From: Streptomyces alboniger
GTDB taxonomy: Bacteria; Actinomycetota; Actinomycetes; Streptomycetales; Streptomycetaceae
DNA: 64,000 bases
Direction of reading: 5' to 3'
Assembly: GCF_008704395.1 (NCBI RefSeq)
Contig: NZ_CP023695.1
Span: forward strand, 2,356,001 to 2,420,000
Shown piece by piece: positions 1 to 8,342 of this stretch; the first letter of the stretch is position 1; each line of letters begins with the position of its first letter. Both the position numbers and the translations under genes were made by a program. The notes beneath the pieces are model-generated. The model did no database searches, was not told the DNA's origin, and saw only the letters and a list, made by a program, of their open reading frames with translations.

Positions 1-240
1 CGCTCGGTGAGCCCCGAGGTCGACACGGTCTCGCGCCTGACGACGGCGATCATCCTGGACGCGATCGGCCTGGAGCAGCCGCCGAGCGCGCGCCAGCTCT
101 CCGCGGTGCGGGTCATCGAGCACACCTGGCACTCGGCGCTGATCACCTGGCTCTCGGGGCGGGCCTCGATCGCCCAGGTGAAGATCGACATCGAGACGGT
201 GTGCCGCCTCATCGACCTGACGGCCGAGCCTCGCGGGTAG
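1..240 (+). CDS. TetR-family regulator, KstR-like (C-terminal part only)
   Basis: Only the last ~80 residues are in the window; the frame is open from base 1 and stops with TAG at 238-240. The visible part is the ligand-binding/dimerisation domain of a TetR regulator. The pattern VIEHTWHSALITWLSGRAS, followed by an acidic stretch and RLIDL, matches from memory the end of mycobacterial KstR, the repressor of cholesterol catabolism genes. The DNA-binding half lies outside the window. The neighbouring ferredoxin/aldehyde dehydrogenase genes, and a CYP125-like gene further on, carry KstR-type operators, so this protein is the natural candidate to bind them. The TetR class is well supported; KstR orthology is inferred. 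Confidence 0.75.
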   Translation, partial: RSVSPEVDTVSRLTTAIILDAIGLEQPPSARQLSAVRVIEHTWHSALITWLSGRASIAQVKIDIETVCRLIDLTAEPRG

Positions 241-252
241 CCTCGCGCCGGG

Positions 253-486
253 TCAGTCCTCCGGCGGGAAGACGACCTCCCCGCTGTCGGCGAGCGTGAT
301 GGTGATCGCCTCGACCGGGCAGCCCTCGGCGGCCTCCAGGATTTGCTCGTCGGCGTCGCGCTCGGGGGTGGTGGGGTGGGACTGCCGGGCGGCGTCCAGA
401 GCGAAGCCGCCGGGCGCGGTGACCACGCACATCCCCGAGCCGATGCAGACCGACCGGTCGACCTCGACGTGCCAGCGGTCGCCCAT
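253..486 (-). CDS. 3Fe-4S type ferredoxin
   Basis: A 77-residue ferredoxin, probably an electron donor to a cytochrome P450 in the cytosol. Cluster ligands are Cys14, Cys20 (CIGSGMC) and Cys56 (GCPVEAI). The usual middle cysteine of a 4Fe-4S CxxCxxC motif is replaced by Ser17, so a [3Fe-4S] cluster is expected, as in many actinobacterial P450 ferredoxins. The ATG overlaps the stop of the upstream aldehyde dehydrogenase (TGATG), so the two are translationally coupled. The likely partner is the CYP125-like P450 at 11.6 kb, because both transcription units carry the same operator type. That partnership is inferred. Confidence 0.88.
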   Translation of the reverse strand: MGDRWHVEVDRSVCIGSGMCVVTAPGGFALDAARQSHPTTPERDADEQILEAAEGCPVEAITITLADSGEVVFPPED

Positions 487-1952
487 CAGGCACCGCTCCC
501 CTCATAGCCGGCCGGCAGGTGGATCATCTTGTGCTCGAAGTACTCGCCGTACCCCTCGGGCCCGAACTCCCGCCCCAGGCCCGAGTTCTTGTAGCCGCCG
601 AAGGGCCCGAGCATGTCGAGGCTGAAGGTGTTCACGGAGTACGTTCCCGTGCGCACGCGGCGCGCGATGTCGATGCCGCGCTCGACGTCGGCGGTCCAGA
701 CGCTGCCGCTGAGTCCGTAGTCGGAGTCGTTGGCGATCTTCACCGCCTCGCTCTCGTCGCCGTACGGCAGCAGGCAGACGACGGGCCCGAAGATCTCCTC
801 GCGGGCGACGCGCATCGCGTTGTCGACGCCGCCGAGGAGGGTCGGCTCGACATACCAGCCCTGGTCGAGTCCGGGCGGGCGGCCGCCGCCCGCGAGGATC
901 TTGGCACCCTCCTCCTGACCGATGCGGATGTAGTCGAGGGAGCGCTGCTGCTGGCGCTTCGCGACGAGCGGGCCGAGTTCGGTGGCGGGGTCGAGGGGGT
1001 CGCCGATCTTCAGCGCGCGGGCCGCAGCGGAGAAGGCCTCGGCGAACTCCTCGTAACGGGTGCGCGGCACGAGGATGCGGGTCTGGGCCACGCACGCCTG
1101 ACCGTTGATCATCCAGGCGAACGGCACGATCCCGGCGACCGCGCTCGCCGCGTCGGCGTCGGGCAGGACCACCGCGGCGGACTTGCCGCCCAGCTCCAGG
1201 GTGACGCGGGTGAGGTTGCGGGCCGCGACCTCCATGACGCGCTTGCCCGCGGCGACGGATCCGGTGAAGGAGACCTTGTCGACGCCGGGGTGGCCGACCA
1301 GGTACTCGCTGACCTCGCGGTCGGCGGAGATGATCGAGAGCACGCCCTCCGGGAGGCCCGCCTCCGCGGCGATCTCCGCGAGGACGTAGGCGTCGAGCGG
1401 CGCTTCGGGCGAGGTCTTCAGGACGACCGGGCAGCCGGCGAGCAGCGCGGGGGCGAGCTTGGCGGCGGCGGTGAACTGCGGGACGTTCCAGGGGACGACG
1501 GCCGCGACGACGCCCATCGGCTCGCGGCGGACGAGGAGTTTCCCGAGGATTCCGTCGCGGCTCTCCTCGTAGCAGAAGTCGCGGGCGACCGTGAGCGCCG
1601 CGTCCCAGACCATCATCGCGGCGAGGGCCTGCACCATCACGCTGGAGGTGTACGGGGTGCCGTTCTCGGAGCTGATGACGCGGGCGATCTCCTCGTGGCG
1701 TACCGCGAAGCCGTCCTTGATCCTGGTGACGACCTCGATCCGCTCGTCCAGCGTCATCCGGGGCCAGGGGCCCTCGTCGAACGCCTTGCGCGCGGCGGCG
1801 ACGGCGCGGTCCACGTCGGCGGGGGCCGCGTGCGGCACGCGGGCGAAGACCTGCCCGGTGTGCGGGGAGACGACGTCGATGACGCCCTTGCCCAGCGGGT
1901 CCACCAACTCCCCGCCGATGAACAGCTGTCCGTGTTCCACGAGCTCCGTCAT
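486..1952 (-). CDS. Aldehyde dehydrogenase (NAD(P)+ dependent)
   Basis: A 488-residue aldehyde dehydrogenase that oxidises an aldehyde to the acid. The catalytic pair is visible as Glu253 (TLELGGKSA) and Cys287 (NGQACVAQ), with the cofactor region PWNVPQF and the FTGSVAAG loop. I chose ATG at 1952 because AGGAGG lies about 9 bases upstream; a longer frame to 2006 has no such site. It is first in a two-gene operon with the ferredoxin. A KstR-like operator at 2018-2031 sits 66-79 bp upstream. With a CYP125-like hydroxylase in the same putative regulon, a role on a steroid side-chain C26 aldehyde is plausible but unproven. Confidence 0.92.
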   Translation of the reverse strand: MTELVEHGQLFIGGELVDPLGKGVIDVVSPHTGQVFARVPHAAPADVDRAVAAARKAFDEGPWPRMTLDERIEVVTRIKDGFAVRHEEIARVISSENGTPYTSSVMVQALAAMMVWDAALTVARDFCYEESRDGILGKLLVRREPMGVVAAVVPWNVPQFTAAAKLAPALLAGCPVVLKTSPEAPLDAYVLAEIAAEAGLPEGVLSIISADREVSEYLVGHPGVDKVSFTGSVAAGKRVMEVAARNLTRVTLELGGKSAAVVLPDADAASAVAGIVPFAWMINGQACVAQTRILVPRTRYEEFAEAFSAAARALKIGDPLDPATELGPLVAKRQQQRSLDYIRIGQEEGAKILAGGGRPPGLDQGWYVEPTLLGGVDNAMRVAREEIFGPVVCLLPYGDESEAVKIANDSDYGLSGSVWTADVERGIDIARRVRTGTYSVNTFSLDMLGPFGGYKNSGLGREFGPEGYGEYFEHKMIHLPAGYEGSGA

Positions 1953-2017
1953 GGCTGACTGCCTCCTGCGGGGCGCTTCCCGACACTGCCTGACCCTGCC
2001 TGACACTGTTTCAGAAC

Positions 2018-2031
2018 TGATACCAGTTCTA
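2018..2031. promoter_or_regulatory. KstR-like operator, copy 1
   Basis: The sequence TGATACCAGTTCTA fits the TNNAACNNGTTNNA consensus known for mycobacterial KstR with one mismatch (TAC for AAC). It lies upstream of the aldehyde dehydrogenase-ferredoxin operon. It has the same single mismatch as the copy at 11397-11410. Confidence 0.6.
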
Positions 2032-2094
2032 GTTGGCGGAGTCCACGGGCCGGACGGACAACTCGTCGCCCGGCCAGTAGACTTGGGCGACTAT

Positions 2095-2108
2095 TGGAAC
2101 TAGTTCTA
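2095..2108. promoter_or_regulatory. KstR-like operator, copy 2
   Basis: The sequence TGGAACTAGTTCTA matches TNNAACNNGTTNNA perfectly, with flanks extending the dyad as GGAACTAGTTCTAGTT. It lies 41-54 bp upstream of the MBL hydrolase start and next to a possible -10 element TATAGT (2111-2116). Repression of the hydrolase gene is inferred. Confidence 0.65.
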
Positions 2109-2148
2109 GTTATAGTGGCGGCACCCGGCGACGAGAGACGAGGCCTCC

Positions 2149-3204
2149 ATGACCCCGCGGACGACCGAACCGCCGGTGATCGAGCACGGCGGGGGCGTCT
2201 GGAGCATCAAGGTCCCGATCCCCGACAACCCCCTCGGCTTCACGCTCGTCCACCTCCTGGACACCGACGCCGGGCCCGTCCTCGTCGACACCGGCTGGGA
2301 CGACCCGGCGTCCTGGGCCACGCTGACCGCCGGGCTCGCCACGTGCGGCGTCGCGGTCGAGGACGTGCACGGCGTGGTCATCACGCACCACCACCCCGAC
2401 CACCACGGCCTGTCCGCGAAGGTCCGCGAGGCGTCCGGGGCGTGGCTCGCGATGCACGAGGCGGACGCCGCCGTGGTGCGCCGCACCCGCGCCCAGCCTC
2501 CCGAGCGCTGGTACGGCTACCTGGCCGCGAAGCTCACCGCCGCGGGCGCCCCCGCCGAGCACGTCGCCCCGCTGGTCCGCGCCAGGGACGAGGGCCGGCC
2601 CCGCACGCTGCCCGGCCTCGACCCGGCCCTGCCCGACCGCGCGATCACCCCGGGCGAACTCCTCGGCCTGCCGGGCCGCCGCCTGCGCGCGGTCTGGACG
2701 CCCGGCCACACCCCCGGCCACGTCTGCCTGCACCTGGAGGAGGACCACCCGGCGGGCCTGCGGGGCAACGGCCGCCTCTTCTCCGGCGACCACCTCCTGC
2801 CCGGCATCACCCCGCACATCGGCCTGCACGAGGACCCCGAGGACGACACGGTCACCGACCCCCTCGGCGACTATCTCGACTCCCTCGAACGGGTCGGCCG
2901 CCTGGCCCCGGCCGAGGTGCTGCCCGCCCACCAGCGCGCGTTCACCGACGCCCCCGCCCGCGTCCGCGAACTCCTGGCCCACCACGAGGAACGCCTGACC
3001 GGCCTGCTCACCCTCCTCGCCGAACCCCTCACCCCGTGGCGGCTCGCCGAGCGCATGGAGTGGAACCGCCCCTGGGCCGAGATCCCCTACGGCTCACGCA
3101 ACATCGCGGTCTCGGAGGCGGAGGCCCACGTGCGGCGCCTGGTGAAGCTGGGGCGGGCGGAGGCGGTGCCGGGCAGTGATCCGGTGACGTACGTGGCGGT
3201 GTGA
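2149..3204 (+). CDS. MBL-fold metallo-hydrolase
   Basis: A 351-residue metallo-beta-lactamase-fold enzyme. The metal site HHHPDHH (residues 80-86) fits HxHxDH; later ligands are likely in GHTPGH, SGDHLLPGI and LPAHQR. A winged-helix-like segment in the last ~90 residues, rich in Leu and Arg, is typical of the long members often annotated as beta-lactamase-like or LACTB2-like hydrolases. Members hydrolyse thioesters, lactones or glutathione adducts, so the substrate cannot be read from sequence. It is transcribed divergently from the aldehyde dehydrogenase and has a perfect KstR-like operator, which suggests a hydrolytic step (for example acyl-CoA release) in the same catabolic set. Confidence 0.9.
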   Translation: MTPRTTEPPVIEHGGGVWSIKVPIPDNPLGFTLVHLLDTDAGPVLVDTGWDDPASWATLTAGLATCGVAVEDVHGVVITHHHPDHHGLSAKVREASGAWLAMHEADAAVVRRTRAQPPERWYGYLAAKLTAAGAPAEHVAPLVRARDEGRPRTLPGLDPALPDRAITPGELLGLPGRRLRAVWTPGHTPGHVCLHLEEDHPAGLRGNGRLFSGDHLLPGITPHIGLHEDPEDDTVTDPLGDYLDSLERVGRLAPAEVLPAHQRAFTDAPARVRELLAHHEERLTGLLTLLAEPLTPWRLAERMEWNRPWAEIPYGSRNIAVSEAEAHVRRLVKLGRAEAVPGSDPVTYVAV

Positions 3205-3207
3205 AGG

Positions 3208-3375
3208 GGGCCGGTAGAGTGGCCGGGTCGTCCTCACGTCCGCGCAGGGGGAAGCCGGTGCGAATCCGGCACTGACCCTTCCCCAAGCTCTCGGCTTCGC
3301 TCGAGCAGGGGAGGCCCCATTCCGTGTACCGCGTCCAGCGGTGAGCCGGAATGCCCGGCGCGGAGCGTGACCGGC
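3208..3375 (+). ncRNA. Cobalamin riboswitch (probably interrupted)
   Basis: The conserved cobalamin aptamer core GCCGGTGCGAATCCGGCAC is at 3254-3272, directly after GGGGGAA, and is followed by TGACCC. A B12-box-like segment AGCCGGAATGCCCGGC occupies 3344-3359. Between them, where the consensus CGCAACGGT segment should follow TGACCC, there is instead a palindromic repeat (3279-3320). The downstream operon encodes a vitamin-type ECF transporter, which fits B12 control. Whether the aptamer still folds is uncertain. Confidence 0.72.
3279..3320. repeat. Small palindromic intergenic repeat inside the riboswitch
   Basis: The element has outer arms TTCCCC and AGGGGA around a CTCTCGGCTTCGCTCGAG core, then GGCCCCAT. 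From memory, this sequence type recurs between genes in many Streptomyces genomes. It lies between the two conserved halves of the cobalamin aptamer. Only one copy is seen in this window. Confidence 0.6.
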
Positions 3376-3376
3376 T

Positions 3377-3402
3377 CGCTTCATCGGGGCCCCCGATGAG
3401 CG
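3377..3402 (+). promoter_or_regulatory. GC-rich hairpin, possible expression platform
   Basis: Inverted arms TCATCGGGG and CCCCGATGA with CGCT/GCG closing the stem form a strong hairpin after the aptamer and ~100 bp before the first start codon. There is no T run, as is common in Streptomyces. It could act as terminator or as a switch partner of the aptamer. Confidence 0.5.
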
Positions 3403-3503
3403 GCACCGTCGAGGTATACGGAGCCGGAGCCGCCCGGAAGCCGTGCCCGCGCGCACGGTCCGTGCCGCCCCGCTCCCCGCAGGGAGAGGCAACCCGCCGC
3501 ATC

Positions 3504-4763
3504 ATGAACGTTCGCCGCAGCGCAGCGGTCCTGGCCGCCGTCGCCGTGTTCGGCTCGGCCGCCGCACCGGCCGCCTTCGCGGACGACGCCTCGCCGTCGC
3601 CCTCGAAAGCGCTCCCCTCGGGCCTGTACGGCAAGTCCGACCCCAAGTTCGACGGCGTCTTCCGGCAGTCGTACGCCCTGCTCGCCCAGGACACCGTGGG
3701 TGTGAAGCCCGCGGACAAGGCCGTTGCCTGGCTGACCGGGCAGCAGTGCGCGAGCGGCGGCTTCGCGGCCTACCGCGCCGACGCGGGCAAGCCGTGCGAC
3801 TCCAAGACGATGGTCGACAGCAACTCCACCGCCGCCGCCGTGCAGGCCCTCGCCGCGCTCGGCGGCGAGGACAAGAGCCTCGGCAAGACGGTCGAGAAGA
3901 GCGTGGCCTGGCTGAAGTCCGTCCAGAACAAGGACGGCGGCTGGGGCTACAACCCGGGCCTGCCCACCGACGCCAACTCCACCGGCATCGTGGTCGGCGC
4001 GCTCGTCGCCGCCGGCGAGAACCCCGCGAGCGTGAAGTCGCGGGACGGCAAGTCCGCCTACGACGCGCTGCCGAAGCTCGCCATGGACTGCGGCAAGGGC
4101 GGCGGCGCCTTCGGCCTCGCCGCCGCCAAGTCCAAGAAGCTCAGCCCGAACGCGGACGCCACCGCGGCCGGTGTCCTCGGCAGCCTCGGCAAGGGCCTGG
4201 TGGTGGCCCCCGCCAAGAAGGCGGACGACTCCGCCCCCAAGTGCGCGAAGCCGGACACCGCCTCGCAGGCCGCGAGCAACGGCACGGGCTACCTCCTGGA
4301 CGTCCTCGGTGAGAACGACGGCCACCTGATGTCCGCGATGCCGGGCGCCAAGGACCAGCCGGACCTCGGCAACACCGCCGACGCCGTGCTCGCGCTGGCC
4401 GCCGCCGGGCAGCGCGACCAGGCCGAGAAGTCCGCCCAGTGGCTCGCGGAGAACTCCGCGAAGTGGGCGAAGGAGTCGGGTCCCGCCGCCTACGCCCAGC
4501 TGGTCCTCGCCGCCCACGCCGCGGGCATGGACCCGCGGGACTTCGGCGGCGCCGACCTCGTCGAGCAGCTGGGCGCCCAGGGGCCACCCGCGAAGACGTC
4601 CTCCGAGTCCTCGTCGGAGTCGGCCTCCGACTCCGACGAGAAGAAGGACGAAGACGGGGGCGCCGGCGGCACCAACATCTGGTGGATCATCGGCGTCGGC
4701 ATGGTCGCGGGCATCGGCATCGGCTTCCTCTACAGCGCCAACCGCAAGAAGCAGCAGCCGTGA
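3504..4763 (+). CDS. Prenyltransferase-like alpha-toroid surface protein (transcobalamin-like)
   Basis: A 419-residue exported protein, first in the riboswitch-controlled operon. It has a signal peptide (about residues 1-26, ending AFADDA) and squalene-cyclase/prenyltransferase-type helical repeats (motifs such as AVAWLTGQQCASGGF, SVAWLKSVQNKDGGWGYNP and DAVLALAAAGQ). An acidic Ser-rich linker follows, then a C-terminal membrane anchor (IWWIIGVGMVAGIGIGFLY) with a basic tail. Human transcobalamin and intrinsic factor use the same alpha/alpha toroid to hold B12, so an extracellular B12-capture role is an attractive inference. It has no visible catalytic prenyltransferase context. The start at 3504 opens directly onto the signal peptide. 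Confidence 0.82.
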   Translation: MNVRRSAAVLAAVAVFGSAAAPAAFADDASPSPSKALPSGLYGKSDPKFDGVFRQSYALLAQDTVGVKPADKAVAWLTGQQCASGGFAAYRADAGKPCDSKTMVDSNSTAAAVQALAALGGEDKSLGKTVEKSVAWLKSVQNKDGGWGYNPGLPTDANSTGIVVGALVAAGENPASVKSRDGKSAYDALPKLAMDCGKGGGAFGLAAAKSKKLSPNADATAAGVLGSLGKGLVVAPAKKADDSAPKCAKPDTASQAASNGTGYLLDVLGENDGHLMSAMPGAKDQPDLGNTADAVLALAAAGQRDQAEKSAQWLAENSAKWAKESGPAAYAQLVLAAHAAGMDPRDFGGADLVEQLGAQGPPAKTSSESSSESASDSDEKKDEDGGAGGTNIWWIIGVGMVAGIGIGFLYSANRKKQQP

Positions 4764-5443
4764 CGCGGGGCCGGACGCGTCTGGTGCCCTCGCGCGCGTG
4801 GCGCGGGCGCATGGCGGTCGCGGCGTTCGTCGCCGCCCTGCTCGGCGTCCTCGCCGCCGCGCCCTCCCAGGCCGCCGGCTACCGCTACTGGTCGTTCTGG
4901 GACCGGGACGGCGACACCTGGACGTACGCCAGTCAGGGGCCCGGCACCGCCCGGCCCGAGGACGGTGACGTGCAGGGGTTCCGCTTCTCGGTCTCCGAGA
5001 ACTCGAAGGAGGCCGCCAAGCCGCGCGGCCCCGCGGACTTCAAGAAGATCTGCGCGAGCACCCCCGCCGAGGACGGCCGCAAGCGGGTCGGCCTCGTCAT
5101 CGACTTCGGGCTGCCGAAGGACGCGCCCCACGACGAGAACCCGCCCGCGCCGCGGACGGCCTGCGCCCAGGTCGCCGAGGACGCCACCAGCGCGGACGCG
5201 CTCGCCTCCGTCGCGAAGCCGCTGCGCTACGACAGCAAGGCGCTGCTGTGCGCCATCGACGGCTACCCGAGGTCGGGCTGCGGCGAGCAGGTCTCCCACG
5301 ACAGCCTGAACACCGAGCGGCAGCCGGAGGCGGACGGGGGCGAGGGCGACCGCGGGCCCTCCGTCGGTCTGATCGCGGGCGCCGTCGCCGTCGCGCTGCT
5401 CGGCGGGGCCGCGTTCTGGCAGGCCCGGCGCCGCCGCGGCTGA
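4760..5443 (+). CDS. SCO2322-family exported membrane-anchored protein
   Basis: A 227-residue protein with an N-terminal signal segment (MAVAAFVAALLGVLAAAPSQAAG) and a C-terminal membrane helix followed by RRRRG. The mature part starts with YRYWSFWDRDGDTWTYA, the signature of the actinobacterial family called SCO2322-like. No enzyme motif is seen. The GTG start overlaps the previous stop (GTGA), so it is coupled to the toroid protein. The family typically sits with ECF transporter genes; a partner in substrate capture at the membrane surface is inferred. Confidence 0.8.
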   Translation: MTRGRTRLVPSRAWRGRMAVAAFVAALLGVLAAAPSQAAGYRYWSFWDRDGDTWTYASQGPGTARPEDGDVQGFRFSVSENSKEAAKPRGPADFKKICASTPAEDGRKRVGLVIDFGLPKDAPHDENPPAPRTACAQVAEDATSADALASVAKPLRYDSKALLCAIDGYPRSGCGEQVSHDSLNTERQPEADGGEGDRGPSVGLIAGAVAVALLGGAAFWQARRRRG

Positions 5444-5469
5444 CGCGGCCCCCGGACACGGACAGCACG

Positions 5470-6645
5470 ATGACGAACCACGGCAGCGGCACGCGCGGCC
5501 TCCTGCGGCGCCGCCTCGCCCCCGAGGCGCACCGGAGCAACGCCCTGCACCCGGGCGCCTGGTGGGTATGGGCCATCGGGCTCGGCACCGCGGCGTCCCG
5601 GACGACCAACCCGCTGCTGATCGGGCTGCTGATCGGCGTCGCGGGCTATGTCGTGGCGGCCCGGCGGACCTCGGCCCCCTGGGCGAAGTCGTACGGCGCG
5701 TTCGTGAAGCTGGGGCTTGTCGTCATCGGCATCCGGCTGGTCTTCGCGATCGTCCTCGGCTCGCCGATCCCGGGTACGCACGTCCTCGTGACGCTGCCCG
5801 AGGTGCCGCTGCCCGACTGGGCCAAGGGCGTGCGGATCGGCGGGCGGGTCACGGCGGAGGGCATGGTCTTCGCGCTCTACGACGGGATCAGGCTGGCGGG
5901 CCTGCTGATCTGCATCGGCGCCGCGAACGCCCTCGCCAGCCCGTCCCGGCTGCTCAAGTCGCTGCCGGGCGCGCTGTACGAGGTGGGGGTCGCCGTCGTC
6001 GTGGCGATGACCTTCGCGCCGAACCTCATCGGGGACGTGCGGCGGCTGCGGGCAGCGCGGCGCCTGCGCGGGCGGCCGGACAGCGGAGTGCGCGGGCTGC
6101 TCCAGGTGGGTCTTCCGGTCCTGGAAGGTGCCCTTGAGCGGTCGGTCGCGCTGGCCGCCGCGATGGACGCGCGCGGCTTCGGGCGCACCGCCGCCGTCCC
6201 CGCGGGCGTGCGCAGGCTCACCGCCGTGCTGACGCTGGGCGGGCTGATGGGCGTATGCGTGGGCACGTACGGACTGCTCACCGCGCAGGGTGCCGCCTAC
6301 GGGCTGCCTCTGCTCGGCGCCGGGCTGCTGGCCGCACTGGCGGGGCTCCGGCTCGGCGGGCGCCGCGCCGTGCGCACCCGCTACCGCCCCGACGCGTGGG
6401 GCGTGCGCGCCTGGCTGGTCGCCGGCTCGGGCCTGGCGGTCGCTGGCCTGACGATCTGGTCCGCGTCGTACGACATGCAGGCGCTGCACCCCGGCGTCGT
6501 ACCGCTGGTGGCCCCGACCCTGCCCCTGTGGCCCGCGGCGGCGGCCCTGCTCGGCCTGCTTCCGGCTTTCGTGGCGCCGGTGCCCACGGGGGAGCAGGCG
6601 CCCTCGACCCCCGTACCCCCCGTACCTCCCGAGGAGACCTCATGA
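5470..6645 (+). CDS. CbiQ-family ECF transporter T component (EcfT)
   Basis: A 391-residue polytopic membrane protein, the transmembrane coupling subunit of an energy-coupling factor transporter. It has hydrophobic helices from about residue 25 and the EcfT coupling helix with an Ala-Arg-Gly signature (AMDARGFG). EcfT transmits ATP hydrolysis in the ATPases to movement of the S component. The ATG at 5470 lies 26 bp after the previous gene. Its stop overlaps the ATPase start (ATGA). The riboswitch upstream and the toroid protein suggest cobalamin as substrate; cobalt is the main alternative. Confidence 0.9.
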   Translation: MTNHGSGTRGLLRRRLAPEAHRSNALHPGAWWVWAIGLGTAASRTTNPLLIGLLIGVAGYVVAARRTSAPWAKSYGAFVKLGLVVIGIRLVFAIVLGSPIPGTHVLVTLPEVPLPDWAKGVRIGGRVTAEGMVFALYDGIRLAGLLICIGAANALASPSRLLKSLPGALYEVGVAVVVAMTFAPNLIGDVRRLRAARRLRGRPDSGVRGLLQVGLPVLEGALERSVALAAAMDARGFGRTAAVPAGVRRLTAVLTLGGLMGVCVGTYGLLTAQGAAYGLPLLGAGLLAALAGLRLGGRRAVRTRYRPDAWGVRAWLVAGSGLAVAGLTIWSASYDMQALHPGVVPLVAPTLPLWPAAAALLGLLPAFVAPVPTGEQAPSTPVPPVPPEETS

Positions 6646-8342
6646 TCCGCTTCGAGGATGTCTCGGTGACGTACGAGGGGGGTGCCGCGCCCACCGTGCG
6701 AGGGGTCGATCTCACCGTCCCGGAAGGCGAGTTGGTGCTGCTCGTCGGCCCTTCCGGGGTCGGTAAGTCGACACTGCTCGGCACGGTCAGCGGGCTCGTG
6801 CCGCACTTCACCGGTGGCACCCTGCGCGGCCGCGTCACCGTGGCGGGCCGCGACACCCGTACGCACAAGCCCCGGGAGCTCGCCGACGTCGTCGGGACCG
6901 TGGGCCAGGACCCGCTCGCGCACTTCGTGACGGACACGGTCGAGGACGAGCTGGCCTACGGCATGGAGTCGCTCGGCCTCGCCCCCGGCGTGATGCGCAG
7001 GCGGGTCGAGGAGACCCTGGACCTGCTCGGCCTCGCCGAGCTGCGCGACCGGCCCATCGCCACCCTCTCCGGAGGGCAGCGCCAGCGCGTCGCCATCGGC
7101 TCGGTCCTCACCCCGCACCCCCGGGTCCTCGTCCTCGACGAGCCGACCTCCGCACTCGACCCGGCCGCCGCCGAAGAGGTCCTCGCCGTGCTCCAGCGGC
7201 TCGTCCACGACCTCGGCACGACCGTCCTGATGGCCGAGCACCGCCTTGAGCGGGTCGTGCAGTACGCGGATCAGGTACTGCTGCTCGCCGCGCCGGGCGA
7301 GCCGCCGGTGCTCGGCGACCCGGCCGCGCTGATGGCCCGCTCCCCCGTATATCCCCCGGTCGTCGCGCTCGGCCGGCTCGCGGGCTGGTCGCCGCTGCCG
7401 CTGACCGTGCGGGACGCGCGGCGCAGGGCGGGCCCGCTGCGGGACCGGCTCGCCGGGACGGAACCGCGCCAGGAGGCGACGGCCGTACGCACCGCGGAGC
7501 GGGCGGCCCCCGCCCGCCGGCCCTGGCTGCGCAAGGGACGTACGCCCGACCAGGCACCCCGGACACACCAGCCACCCGCGGCGGCCGTCGAACGCCTGGC
7601 CGTGCGGCGCGGCCGGGTCGAGGCGCTGCGCCGCGTCGACCTCACCGTCACCTCCGGCGAGACCGTCGCCCTGATGGGCCGCAACGGCGCCGGCAAGTCC
7701 ACGCTGCTGTCCACGCTGGTCGGCCTCCTCGAACCCACATCGGGCAGCGTCCGCGTCGGCGGCGCCGTCCCCCACCGCACGGCCCCCCGCGAGCTGATCC
7801 GGCACGTCGGCCTGGTCCCGCAGGAACCACGTGACCTGCTGTACGCGGACACGGTGGCCGCCGAGTGCGCCGCCGCCGACCACGACGCGGGCGCCGGGCC
7901 CGGGACGTGCCGGGCGCTGGTGAGCGAGCTGCTGCCCGGCATCGCGGACGACACGCACCCCCGGGACCTCTCCGAGGGCCAGCGTCTGGCGCTGGCCCTG
8001 GCGATCGTGCTGGCCGCGCGCCCGCCGCTGCTCCTCCTGGACGAGCCGACCCGCGGCCTGGACTACTCGGCCAAGGCCCGCCTGGTCACGATCCTGCGGG
8101 GCCTGGCCGCCGAGGGGCACGCGATCGTGCTGGCCACGCATGACGTGGAGCTGGCCGCCGAGATCGCCCACCGGGTGGTGATCCTCGCGGACGGCGAGGT
8201 CGTCGCGGACGGCCCGACCCCGCAGGTCGTGGTGTCGTCACCGGCCTTCGCGCCGCAGGTCACGAAGATCCTGGCGCCGCGGGAGTGGCTGACGGTGGCG
8301 CAGGTGCGCGAGGCGCTCGGCGCGGCGGAGGGAGCGTCGTGA
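6642..8342 (+). CDS. Fused ECF transporter ATPase (EcfA-EcfA')
   Basis: A 566-residue protein with two ABC ATPase domains in one chain, replacing the usual EcfA1/EcfA2 pair. Domain 1 has Walker A GPSGVGKSTLL, signature LSGGQRQRVA and Walker B VLVLDEPTSALD. Domain 2 has GRNGAGKSTLL, a divergent signature LSEGQRLALA and LLLLDEPTRGLD. A poorly conserved Arg/Pro-rich linker of roughly 60-70 residues joins them. It powers the EcfT-S complex at the cytoplasmic face. It overlaps the genes on both sides by four bases. Confidence 0.93.
   Translation: MIRFEDVSVTYEGGAAPTVRGVDLTVPEGELVLLVGPSGVGKSTLLGTVSGLVPHFTGGTLRGRVTVAGRDTRTHKPRELADVVGTVGQDPLAHFVTDTVEDELAYGMESLGLAPGVMRRRVEETLDLLGLAELRDRPIATLSGGQRQRVAIGSVLTPHPRVLVLDEPTSALDPAAAEEVLAVLQRLVHDLGTTVLMAEHRLERVVQYADQVLLLAAPGEPPVLGDPAALMARSPVYPPVVALGRLAGWSPLPLTVRDARRRAGPLRDRLAGTEPRQEATAVRTAERAAPARRPWLRKGRTPDQAPRTHQPPAAAVERLAVRRGRVEALRRVDLTVTSGETVALMGRNGAGKSTLLSTLVGLLEPTSGSVRVGGAVPHRTAPRELIRHVGLVPQEPRDLLYADTVAAECAAADHDAGAGPGTCRALVSELLPGIADDTHPRDLSEGQRLALALAIVLAARPPLLLLDEPTRGLDYSAKARLVTILRGLAAEGHAIVLATHDVELAAEIAHRVVILADGEVVADGPTPQVVVSSPAFAPQVTKILAPREWLTVAQVREALGAAEGAS

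Noticed and set aside
3504..4763. Squalene-hopene cyclase or prenyltransferase enzyme
   Set aside because: The helical repeats fit the toroid fold, but the DxDD catalytic motif of hopene cyclases is absent, and the B12/ECF operon context argues for a binding protein.
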